Notes under the pieces: generated by a model
Database searches by the model: none
Told to the model about the DNA's origin: nothing
Seen by the model: the letters and a program-made list of their open reading frames with translations, nothing else
Made by a program: the position numbers and the translations under genes
From: Sipunculus nudus
Taxonomy: Eukaryota > Annelida > Sipuncula > Golfingiida > Sipunculidae
Length of the DNA stretch: 64,000 nucleotides
Assembly (NCBI GenBank): GCA_026874595.1
Contig: CM049318.1
Span: 52,166,750-52,230,749, forward strand
Reading direction: 5' to 3'
Shown: in pieces, positions 1 through 10,855 of the stretch
Numbering within the stretch: position 1 is the stretch's first letter
How the letters are laid out: each line of letters opens with the position of its first letter

Positions 1-13
1 TGTATATACTTTT

Positions 14-463
14 TTTTTTTTTTTTTTTTTGTCGGAGGTAACCGCCTCCATTTTTTTAATGCTGCCTTAACTAAGTATATGTACATCTGCAGATTTCCAT
101 TCCGGTTTCGGACGTATATGTACATCTGCAGATTTCCATTCCGGTTTCGGACTACGTGACAGGGCAGTATCACACGCTTCCTCTCATTTTTATATCCAGG
201 CGTTAACCAGGCCCGGTGACTACTGCACCTGCGGGCCCTGGGTTGGTAATCATACCACCGATGACCCCCGAAAGGCGCACTCGTTTGTGAGTGAAACACG
301 GCCATTTGGCTCGACCTTCCCATTAAGCCTGCAGAGCGCTCACCCTGGGTGGGGCCGACCGTGAAAAACCTCACCGCCTCGGCTGAGATTCGAACTCACG
401 ATCTCCCGGCTTTGAGTCCTGCGCTCTACCCCTGAGCCACAGAAGCCGGTATTAATCACCAAC
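14..463 (-). mobile_element. tRNA-derived SINE, copy 1
   Basis: Read on the minus strand, a tRNA-like head (A-box-like TGGCTCAGGGGTAGAGC, B-box GTTCGAATCTC) is followed by a ~330-bp body ending near GGCGGTTACCTCCGAC and an A-rich tail (the poly-T at 10-30). TGTATATACTTTT flanks it at 1-13 and 464-476, a probable target-site duplication. Compared with the copy near 31 kb it carries an internal tandem duplication of ~39 bp (about 78-152). Confidence 0.85.
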
Positions 464-475
464 TGTATATACTTT

Positions 476-539
476 TGGATCTCAAATACCTATGTGATAA
501 AACCCTAGAGGGGGTCCACGGTGACCATTCCCAGCCAAT

Positions 540-599
<60 letters not shown>
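476..599. repeat. Dispersed repeat fragment plus (TA)n
   Basis: The segment at about 476-535 (GGATCT...AATACCTATGTGATAAA...GGTGACC...) has a diverged partner at about 2709-2785, next to the foldback element. A (TA)n tract of ~55 bp follows. Confidence 0.6.
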
Positions 600-600
<1 letters not shown>

Positions 601-889
601 CTATTTTTGGTATGATTATTGTATCCGCCAAAACTGAGCTTTGCGGATACTATGTTTTCAGTCGGACGCCGCCGCCGCCGCCGCTTTGGTTTCCGGAGAA
701 CTTCTCCGTAACCACTGGGCGGAATTTTTTTAAATTCGGAATTATGGTTGGGTCACATGTGGACTGCTGCGCCCTCATTTTGGTTGACCTCTGACCTTTC
801 CTCTCTGTCCAGCGTGTATTTGTGCGTCTGTTTCCACACATAAACCCGCATATTTCGGGAACCGTTTGACCGATCAGGCTAAAAATTTC

Positions 890-1960
890 GCACATATGTA
901 GCCCTTGGATAGCTTTATATTATACACTAAAAATGGTGGCGCCACCTGCAACCATTTTTGCACAGCGTCCTTCTGTTCATCTGCCTTGGAATAAATTCAC
1001 TCATATCTCGGCATTCGATTGACCTATCCACCTGAAATTTTGCAGGTTTTTCATCCTATACAGCTTTCTTGATTTTATGACAGATGGTGCTACCTACATT
1101 CATGTTTACGCTGCAGACATCCAAGCTCATATCTCGGGAACCGTTTTACCGATTCGGCCATTTTGCATGTGTATAGTTCTCACATAGCTCTTTATCATAC
1201 GCAAAACGGGTGGCGCCACCTGTAACCATTTTTGCACAGCGTCGGTCTGTTTGTCTGTTGTGGCATAAAATCACTCATATCTCGGCAGTGGTTTGACATG
1301 TCTGCCTGAAATTTTGCAGGTTTGTACATCTTGGATAGCTTTCTTGATTCTGTGGCAGGTGGCGCCACCTACATTTATGTTTACGCTGCAGACATCCAGG
1401 CTTATATCTCAGGACTGGTTCGCTGTATCCTCCTGAAATTTTGCATGTGTATAGATCTCACAAAGCTCTTTATTATACACAAAACAGGAGGCGCCACCTG
1501 CAACAATTTTTGCACAGCGTTCGTTTGTTTGTCTGCAGTGGGCTAAAATCACTCATATCTCAGTAGTGGTTTGATTTACCTGCCTAATATGTTGCATGTT
1601 TATACATCTTGGATAGCTTTCTCGATTTTGTGGCAGGTGGCGCCACCTACATTTATGTTAAAGCTGCGGGACATTCATGCTTATATCTCATGACTGGTTT
1701 GACATACCCCCCTGAAATTTTGCATGTGTATAGGTCTCACATAGTTCTTAATCATACACAAAATTGGGGGCGCCATCTGCCACCATTTTTGCACAGCGTC
1801 CTTCTGTTTGTCTGCTGTGGGATAAAATCACTCATATACAAGTATTGGTTTGACTTATCTGCCTAAAATTTTGCATATGTATCCAACTTGGACAGCTTTC
1901 TGGATTTTGTGGTAGGTGGCGCAACCTACATACACATTTCGGCTGCAGAATATGCAACAC
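890..1960. repeat. ~277-bp tandem array, about 4 units
   Basis: Unit starts are marked by GGTGGCGCCACC-like palindromes at 935, 1209, 1487 and 1766 (spacing 274, 278, 279). Each unit also has a second palindrome in mid-unit (exact at 1358 and 1636) and the phrases TTTTTGCACAGCGTC and ACTCATATCTC. Short open frames inside are by-products of the repeat. Confidence 0.85.
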
Positions 1961-2800
1961 ACCTTACTCTATTTCCCCTTGCCACTCAATCCATGCCTCA
2001 CTTCACCCGTCCTACTCTGATTTCGGGGGATACACGTAGTCGCTTGTCGACAACCCGTATTCTAGTTATGTGTTGAAAATGGCTCAAAAGAGGACTTTTA
2101 TCATAAGTAAAGCCATTTAACATCTTCGGGTTCAGAAAAATAACTATTCATAGTATAAGGAAAACATTACAGTAAAAATTGAGTGCGTCAGGAGAGGAAC
2201 ATGAACACCACATTCACCTTAAATAAAAAGGGTAATTATAAAATATATGGGTCATTCATTCATTTGTATATGGTAAAATATTCATAATGCTATCAAATGG
2301 ATTTCTAGGAGTGTCAAGGACTATTATATATACCATAGAAATTAAAAAAATGTCATCATCTAAAAACATTTCTGTTGGGAAAAGTTAAAGAAAAAGTCAT
2401 TGAAATCAATATTTTTTTGGGATATTTTATATGTATCGTAATGATTGGTCAATGATCAAAAACATGAAACACATTTTTATGATTATTTCAGTCAGTGACT
2501 TTTCTCGACTGTTTGCAAATAGAATACAGTTTATTTGAAGTGAATATGTCAAATATTAAGCGAGCTATAAGCATTCACATACCTCTACCCCCTTATCAAG
2601 GCTAACTGTGCGAGGGTGCCATGCGTAATGACGCGGTTGTCTTAATGTGGCCTAAACGGGTAGTATATCCCAAAATAATCAATGTTAACATCTTAATTCA
2701 TTAATTGGACATACTTCGGGATCTAAAAATACCTATGTCATAAAGTCCCAGAGAGGGTGCACGGTGACTCTTCCTATCCCATGGACTAATACCACATATA
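1960..2800. other. Non-coding, nothing recognised
   Basis: AT-rich sequence with no open frame bearing domain-like features. The last ~90 bases match the dispersed repeat at 476-535. Confidence 0.5.
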
Positions 2801-4335
2801 GTCTAGTCAATGAACGATTTTTATCAATAGAGGTTGGACAAAAATGTTATCAAAGGTTCTCACCTGAAATGGATTCATTGATGATGTCTTAGTGTACAAA
2901 TAAAACCCCACCCGATTCCACCCATGGCAGAGTGTTATTTTTTACCCCAATCCAAGTTGGCCGCCATTATAAGGGGTTAAATATTTAAATAGCCATAATT
3001 CCATATCTAAACGACATAGAAACACATTTAAGGTGTCGTTTCCATCTAACATTGGGATGCCCGTTCATTTGATGACACCTCTGAGGTCATAAATGGTACA
3101 CTTCCGGTATAAGGTCAAGGTCAATGTCAAAGTTTGCAGATAAAAGCCAAATCACCAAGATATGGCATTTTTTTTCAACCAAATGTTATAAAAACATATC
3201 TCAAGTATTATTTCATTTCAAAATTAAACTGCCCATTCATTTGGTGATACGTCTAATGTCAACATGATATATATCATGCTGTAAGGTCAAGGTCAAACTT
3301 GGAAGAGAAAAAGCAGCAATCGCCATGAGATGGCATGTTTATGCATGAAAATGACATATTTTTGCATTTTAAGTTGTCAATTCTAACTAACTGTGAACTT
3401 CCCATGCATTTGGTGGTACGGTACTTCCAAGGACATGAAAGGTACATACCCTGCATGAAGGTCAAGGTCAAAGTCAAACTTGGAAGAAAAAAAGTAATAA
3501 TCGTCATGATATAGCATGTGTTTTGCAGGAACGAAACAGAAACACATTCAAAGAGTCATTTCCATCTAAATTTAGATTGCTCATTCTTTTGGTGATAGTT
3601 TTAAGCCCAGGAAAAGTTCATATTATGCACCAAGGTCAAGGTCAGGTTTCATTGAAAAGCACCAGCACTGTCCGTTATATGGCATGTTTTCGCAACAAAG
3701 TGACATTCAAGGTGAAACTTCTAGCTAACATCAGAATGCCATTAATTCGGTGGTCCTCCTGGGGTCAGAAAAGGTACAAACAATGCGCCAAGTTCAAGGC
3801 CAATGTCAAACTTGATAGGAAAATGCCCATCCCCATGATTTGGTTAATATGGCACCAATCATTGAAAACAAACTTGATACGTGCTTGTAACAATACATGT
3901 GATTAATAATTTGATACGAATCCATCATTTCATATACTTGTATACCTACAACCCATGAAGTTGTGGACCCATTCATCATTTAAAATATCCTAATAAGCTT
4001 CTTCATCATCATGATCAGAATCATAATAACCATTATCCTTAACTCTGCTCTTAGTTTGGGTTCATTTCATGGAAGCAATTGCTGTGCATTGGTAACATAC
4101 TGGTGAAGTATGTATAGCTCCTCCTAACGATAGGTACATTTTTATTTTATCACATAACTCCCATAGTTGCACTTAATTATTTTGAAAATATTCAGGTGCT
4201 GCTTGTTGTGTAACCCTAAAAGACAAAGGACAAAGTGAAGATGGAAACCGTTCCCCCGAAACATACATGATAAGCTTAAACCCAAGCGTCCATAGAAGTG
4301 GCTGATTCTGACAGGTTGAGTAAGATCCTTTGCAG

Positions 4336-4488
4336 AAGAGATGGTCAAAGCAAATATCTCTGTTGAGCATGAAGAAGGAGATGCCGACTGCTAAATCTGT
4401 AGGACGGCATATTTCTCGACTAAGGTTAAAAAAGTTCTTGCAGATTGTTCTGATGTATTTAAGTTACACACACCATGCTGACATCACA
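4336..4488 (+). other. Exon-like open segment 1 inside the foldback element
   Basis: An open frame runs from an acceptor-like CCTTTGCAG to a consensus donor ACAG/GTAATA and ends in phase 1. It contains a basic stretch (SVGRHISRLRLKKF). No domain is recognised. It may be a captured host gene fragment. Confidence 0.3.
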
Positions 4489-4604
4489 GGTAATAGTTTC
4501 CACCTATTCATGGTAACAGCAAAAAAGCCAGTTGTATAACTACACTAAAAATCCTATTAATAAAATCCTATTAACCCAAATTATCTAATTCCTTTGCATG
4601 TAAG

Positions 4605-4822
4605 TGGATGAGATACACGCTCAGGAATACACAGTATGCAGCACACTAAAAAAGCCATCTTCTTACGCCATGTCTCCAAATTACCTAAAACGCTATAATG
4701 GCAAGCATGTAGATCAAGGAAGCTCTTCTTATAATATAGGACCCCCCCCCCCACCACCACCACTAAACTCCTCATCTGCCCGAGTTGTCAAATTTCAAAC
4801 CGGAGTCTCATCTTCTACAGGG
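4605..4822 (+). other. Exon-like open segment 2 inside the foldback element
   Basis: Begins after GCATGTAAG in the phase that segment 1 needs, is open throughout, includes a seven-Pro run coded by a C-rich tract, and ends at CTACAGG/GTATGT. No homology is recognised. It supports a two-exon captured fragment but does not prove one. Confidence 0.3.
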
Positions 4823-7016
4823 TATGTTCTTCGACTTCCACTAACACAAAATGTGCATCACGATGCTTAGGCCTGATCATACAAGCGATGACTGTGGAAG
4901 ACTGAACTTTGTTAATACTACATGGGCTTCAGGTGGTATCGCATCTACCTAAAGAATGCAAAGTCATTTCATGTGGTCAAAATCTGACTACTTTTCTATG
5001 TAATCACACCAATAATCCGTTTTTATGTTATCATGAACAGGTTTAAACTACATTGTCTTACCTGTGGTATCAGCATAGTGTCTGTGTAACATAAATGCAC
5101 CGCAACCTCTGCAACACCAGATTGGCTGTTAAGTTGCAGAAATAAAGGTTATATACGCTGTCGTGCAGATTTGTCATTCTGCATTTCCTTCTGCATGCTC
5201 ATCAGAAATGTTTACTCTGACCTTCTCTTCTGCAAAGCATATCACTGATACCTTTCAGAATCTGCCATTGACAATGATTTTTTAACCGTGCCAAGAATGT
5301 ACCAGGGGTAAGAATTCAGATGGATTTCCAGTGTCCTTATCAGCGGCTTATCCTGACAGATGTCAAATAGATCCTTCTCCTGGATCTCCTAACAAATATC
5401 ATCAGGTCCAAGCATTGTGTGACAATAACATCCGCCGGAGGTGTGGGGTTTGAAATTATATCCCATTGCTCATTGCTCCTTTGCCTATCAGGGTTACACA
5501 ACCAGTAACACCTGAACATATCAAAATAGTTATGTACAACTGTAGGGGGAACCTGATCTCATAAGCGTTTGCCTGATAAACTGCTGTGTAAAACAGTATG
5601 TGGCTAATGCCAAGAAATCGCATGAATGTTACACAAATTAAGAGTAGGGATACGCTTGAAGCAGAGAATGCTGAAGGTTCCCAACTTCATGGAATGTACA
5701 TGAACTATGCATATATATGGTAAGATACATTCATATTAATCTTGTCAACATATTATAACATGCGCATATGAATTTTGTTTTCGTTTTCGATGATTGGGCA
5801 TAATCAAAATAGTCACAGTGACAAGTTAATAGATCTACCTACATCTCCTTACTGTCATATTGTTTCCAAAATGCATCATATCATAGCAAGTTTGGCTCAT
5901 TTCCCCTACCTAATTTGATATTAACCTGGAACATAATGCATTATATGTTCCAATTATGACCTAAATTATGTCACTAAATGAGTGGAAATTTCATTGCTAG
6001 CTGGAAGTGATGCCGTTAATGTTTTTCTATGTCATTTTCTTGCAAAAACATGCCACATCATCTACCGTCAGCAGTTCTCCTAAGAACTTGACCCAACCCT
6101 TAATGCATGATATGAACCTTTCCTGGCCTCAGAACTATCACCACATGAAAGTCTATTCTAATTTTAGATGGAAACAATTTGAATGTTTCTATGTCATTAC
6201 CTTACAAAAACATGTCATATCATAGACAGTTTGCCTTATAGTTTTAACAAATGAATGGGCATCCTAAGCATCCTAAAGTCAAGTGGAAATGACAATTAGA
6301 ATATGTTTCTGTAACTCTTTAGAAAAAATACCATACCATTACGAGTGTTGCTTTTTGCTTCCAAAATTGACTTTAACCATGACCCTGATGCATGATATAT
6401 GCATTTTAAGACCTCAGAAAGCCACCAAATGCATGGGCATTTTTAAGTAAGTTAGAAATGACAACTTTAATGCATTTCTATGCCGCTTCCTGCAAAACAT
6501 GTTATATCATGGAGATTGTTGCTTTATTTCTTGGAAGTATGACATTGACCTTGACCTTAATGCATGATATGTACCTTTTATGACCTAAGAGGTTTTACCA
6601 TGTCATTTGGAAATATTACTTGAGATATGTTTTTATAACAATTGGTTGAAAAAAATGCCATATCATGGCGATTTTGGCTTTTTTTTCTGCGAAATATGAC
6701 ATTGACCTTGACCTGATACCAGAAGTGTACCATTTATGACCTCAGAAGTGTCACTAAATGAACGGGCATCCTAATGTTAGGTGAAAATGACACCTTAAAT
6801 GCGTTTCTGTGTCAGTTAGTTATGGAATTATGGCCATTGAAATATTTCACCCCTTATAATGGAGGCCATCTTGGATTTGGGATGAAAATGACACTTTGCC
6901 ATGGTTGGAATCGGGTGGGGTTTTATTTGTGCACTAAGACACCATCAGTGAATCTATGTCAGGTAAGAAACCTTTGATAACATTTTAGTCAGACCTAAGT
7001 CATTCGTTGACTGGAC

Positions 7017-8838
7017 TAATAGGATTCTTGTTATAAAAACAATCATGACGAAAGCTGGGAACATAGAGAGTAGTCTTAGTTTTTCTTAGTACAAAGGAGA
7101 ATTAGTCAATCAGTGTGGTAAAATGAATGGTCAGTGAATTCAAATTCTGATAATTTATTGGATAAAACGATACCATATTTAAACATTAAATTAAACTTAC
7201 AAACTGCAAAACAGCTGCATTTTCATCTAGAGTGAAAGGATGCAAAATAATATAATACTTAAGAGTTTAAAAAATTGTTTACTTCATTATCTAAGTTTTC
7301 ATCCTTCAAAAACCGAACATCTGGCACCTTTTTTTATTTTCATTTTACCCGAATAACTTTATATTGTTTACATGACTGCGCCAAATCATCAAACAGTGCC
7401 TGTTACATGTTAACTGTGTCCCTTAAAAAAACTAGCATAACGCAATTTAATGGTCTGCAAGCATTGCACCTTGAGAGTGTACAACGATTATAGAACAGAC
7501 ACGTCAGATTATTTGCGAGCTCTGTTGACTGGCGTTCTTTTCACGATATGCGTACGTAACTTGTTTTAAAGCCTAGGGACAAACTTTGTCAGTCACGTGC
7601 TACAACCACGGAGGTCTCATGAGTATGAATATGTGATACTTGGTTCTTCAGCACACTTACTTCATATATTGGAAAACTGTTATTTCATGAAGAAAGTTAT
7701 ATAATTCCGACGCAGTGGCGCCAGTATAGTGGAAGTGAGGTTTATCCATCACCCTCTCAACTTCTATTTTGGTTATTTTTTAATAATTTTGGTTCTATTT
7801 CTGTTAATTGACCAGCATAAACCTTTTGAAAAGGTGCCTCAACCTGCGGCCTTGAATTATACCCCCGCCCTACTTAAAGATAAATCGACATTACTTTTCC
7901 GATTAATTTATATAAAACTTTAATTATTTGTTATGTTTTATATGAAGAACCTTTTCATGGTCCAATGATGTGCCGTGAAGCACTAAATTGCATTCTCTTT
8001 TTTTCTTCGTCTCCCATTGTGACTTTTTTCACGTGACATTGGGAATGACGTACATCATTCGGCTGCAGTCTCCACGGTCTCATAAACACTTTTGTCACAA
8101 GATGTTTACTATTTTGCTATGTCTGGGTGTTGTAAATGGTTGTATTATGAAATATTTAGTCTTTCTTATTAAAATTACCAATCCTTTTAAATAGTTTCTG
8201 TGAATTTTTAAATTGAGTTATATTTGCTGAAAAATTTAAATATGCTTTCTTTAATTAGGAATCATATTGCGTATTAGGATATAAAAAAATTATTGTATTG
8301 AGGAGAATGCCACATGCATGCTTTAATCGCATGGCACCTTGATATTGCCCTGCACCTTGGCATATTGGCGTTTTCTTAAATTTCAAATATTTGCCTACCT
8401 CTCAAAAAGATGAAATGCATAATTTTTTATATAATGGCTTTTTGGCAATAGCTTAATTTCATTATCATGGCTGTGTTTCTCTATTTTAACTTTTATATTT
8501 GAAATAATGATTAAAATTTGTGCATATTTATTAATGCTTATTTGCACATATTTGGTAACTTGGTACATCATAACTCTTCATTAAGTCGCACCAAAACGTA
8601 ACATTTAATCCTCTGAAATTAAAAGACAATCATAGTGGTATTGACATTATTATTTAATAATATTGATATTTTAATCATGATATTTATTACATATTGGCAA
8701 ATTTTGTCGTCACAGCCCATGCCAAGCAGTGTAATTAGAACATAAATCTGGTAATTTCGGGTCCACGAAACATACTAACGCTTTCGCTATGTATTTAATG
8801 TTTTAATGAACCTTTCACTTAACTATGTTTTAAAATGG

Positions 8839-8895
<57 letters not shown>

Positions 8896-9759
8896 ATATG
8901 GTGATGACATATTTACCTGGTCTTTATAACAAGGGTTGTTTTCCAAATCTTAGTGTATTTGAACTTATTAAATGAGAGTTGTTAAATATGTGTATTCTTT
9001 CGAGAGGACTCACATACGTGGAGCATCATTGATTCTTCTTATTCTGATTGCTCTCCTTAATTTAGTGTATTCTATAATAATATATCGGAGTCACTAGATA
9101 TTCTATGACATTCTATGACTCACTTGAATGCTTGTGTTCACTCTCTCTGATATTGATATTTAATATCACCAAGCTCCTAGTTAAGTTCGGTCTCTGAGGA
9201 TATCGTTTGACATGTGTACATGTACAATTAGTGAGATAAGGGTTCAGGGGAGGTCTTGTCGCTAAAATTTGTTTGAAATCCTTACAAAAAGGTTGCAAAG
9301 TAGGGTGGAGAGAGAGAGCGAGAATCCTCCATACATCAGTAGATACACAGGATGGATATATTTCATAGTATATTAATATACATTGTACATGTAATGGATA
9401 TTCTTCAAATGTATCCGAGTTATGAACCCTTATAATCTAAGCCTGTTTGAACCGCACTGTTCCTATCAGATATTGTTCTGACAGTCTTAAAATGAGAAAG
9501 ATCAATAGATTTAACAATGCCCAACATGATTTATCTACTCATCACATGACAAACATTCTTAAGCATTTATTTGTCGAAAGGACATAACCTTGCCCAGGGT
9601 CTGATATTTCGGATCTTAATGCCACCAAGAGCAGAGTCGTGACTTGGACACAGTCTTATAAGTCCGATGGAAACGTTTGGGTATATTGTTCTACACTCAC
9701 TGAGGCATCGCCAGGTGGGCCTCAAACGCCAAACTCATCCACCCGTGTCGTCACGATGG
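7017..9759. other. Upstream intergenic sequence of gene A
   Basis: AT-rich with no supported gene. It contains a (TA)n tract at about 8843-8891 and a short GA run near 9307. Nothing else is recognised. Confidence 0.5.
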
Positions 9760-9766
9760 TATTTAA
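9760..9766 (+). promoter_or_regulatory. Possible TATA-like element of gene A
   Basis: TATTTAA lies 58 bases before the start codon, which would leave a 5' untranslated leader of about 30 bases. Only its position and sequence support it. An upstream non-coding exon cannot be excluded. Confidence 0.3.
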
Positions 9767-9823
9767 TCAACAAAACGTGTGTACACTATGATACGGAACT
9801 AAAGCATACCAAGCAGCACAACC

Positions 9824-10064
9824 ATGTACCTCTTCAAAGGTGTTTCAGGCCTCAGTTTTTTATGTCTTGTGTTACTCGCGGTGGGGGTGGTGGCCCCTGC
9901 TGTGGGCATCAGGCCAGATGATGAGTCTGATACCAACCTCGGTGCCAGGAACAAAAGGGATATAACACAGGATGCTGATGGAGATATAACTAAGGAGGCA
10001 GGTGAGGAGGATAATGATGATAACGATGGTGATCCTGATGACAGAGACGATGATGATGATGAAG
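9824..10064 (+). CDS. Gene A exon 1: signal peptide and acidic propeptide
   Basis: Residues 1-80 plus one base (phase 1). A hydrophobic core at about 10-24 is followed by small residues, then IRPDDES, giving a likely signal-peptidase cut near residue 28. RNKR at 42-45 fits the furin consensus R-X-K/R-R. The rest is rich in Asp/Glu and Asp/Asn, ending in a run of five Asp. The donor is GTATTA at 10065. Confidence 0.85.
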
Positions 10065-10142
10065 GTATTACTTAAAATATTTTTATTTAAAAAAAAGAGC
10101 AAAAAATTACTTCATTTAGATAAGGCATTTGAATATATATAT

Positions 10143-10193
<51 letters not shown>

Positions 10194-10293
10194 ATGTATC
10201 ATATACAGTTAGTATATGATACATTATTAATGCTCCCCTGCACGGTTAAGCACTTTCACTATGATGTATTTAATTTCTATGTGTATTACTTTG

Positions 10294-10347
<54 letters not shown>

Positions 10348-10811
10348 GAAGAATGCATGATTTAATATTATAAGTGGAATGCTAAAGGCCTAAAAGTAAC
10401 GCTCTGGATGACATAATAGTGACATTTGGGATAATCTTCACATGTCACCGGAAATCAATATTATAATATTGTAATTAAAAAAAGAGGTTTCTCCTATTTA
10501 AAACAGAATCGTACTTTAGGTTTAGAAATGTTCCCAAATCCGATTTATACTCTATTTGTTAACATATCTTACATTTCTTTAAAATGACATTATGTAATAA
10601 TTAGCCCAAGTAGGTACAAGTATATGTGCGAATAATTGCGACAGCATAATCATTTTTTTTTTAATACCAGAAAGGCTGTCTGATACTTTTAGTTTGGATT
10701 TCATATCTTAAAGAGTTGCAAAAGAATTTGATTTTATAAGCTTGAACGGCAGAGAACATTAAAAAGAATTGTGTATATTCTATATATGTATATAAGTGTA
10801 TATTTTCATCC

Positions 10812-10855
<44 letters not shown>

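Larger units (their letters stand above)
2801..7016. mobile_element. Foldback-type DNA element with ~1.1-kb inverted arms
   Basis: Both ends share GTCYAGTCAAYGAAYGA in inverted orientation, flanked by TA (2799-2800 and 7017-7018). The ~1.1-kb arms (about 2801-3930 and 5900-7016) are inverted copies of each other. Each is built of ~173-bp units carrying AAGGTCAAGGTCAA: units near 3111, 3283, 3458, 3631 and 3792, and the reverse complement near 6703, 6547 and 6374. The TA flanks suggest a Tc1/mariner-like transposase in trans (inference). No transposase frame is seen inside. Confidence 0.8.

Noticed and set aside
10002-10373. 123-residue frame with Tyr-Ile repeats
   Set aside because: Produced by (TA)n microsatellites and a shifted reading of exon 1. 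The same applies to the Tyr-Ile frames at 16339-16623, 38711-39096 and 54001-54381.
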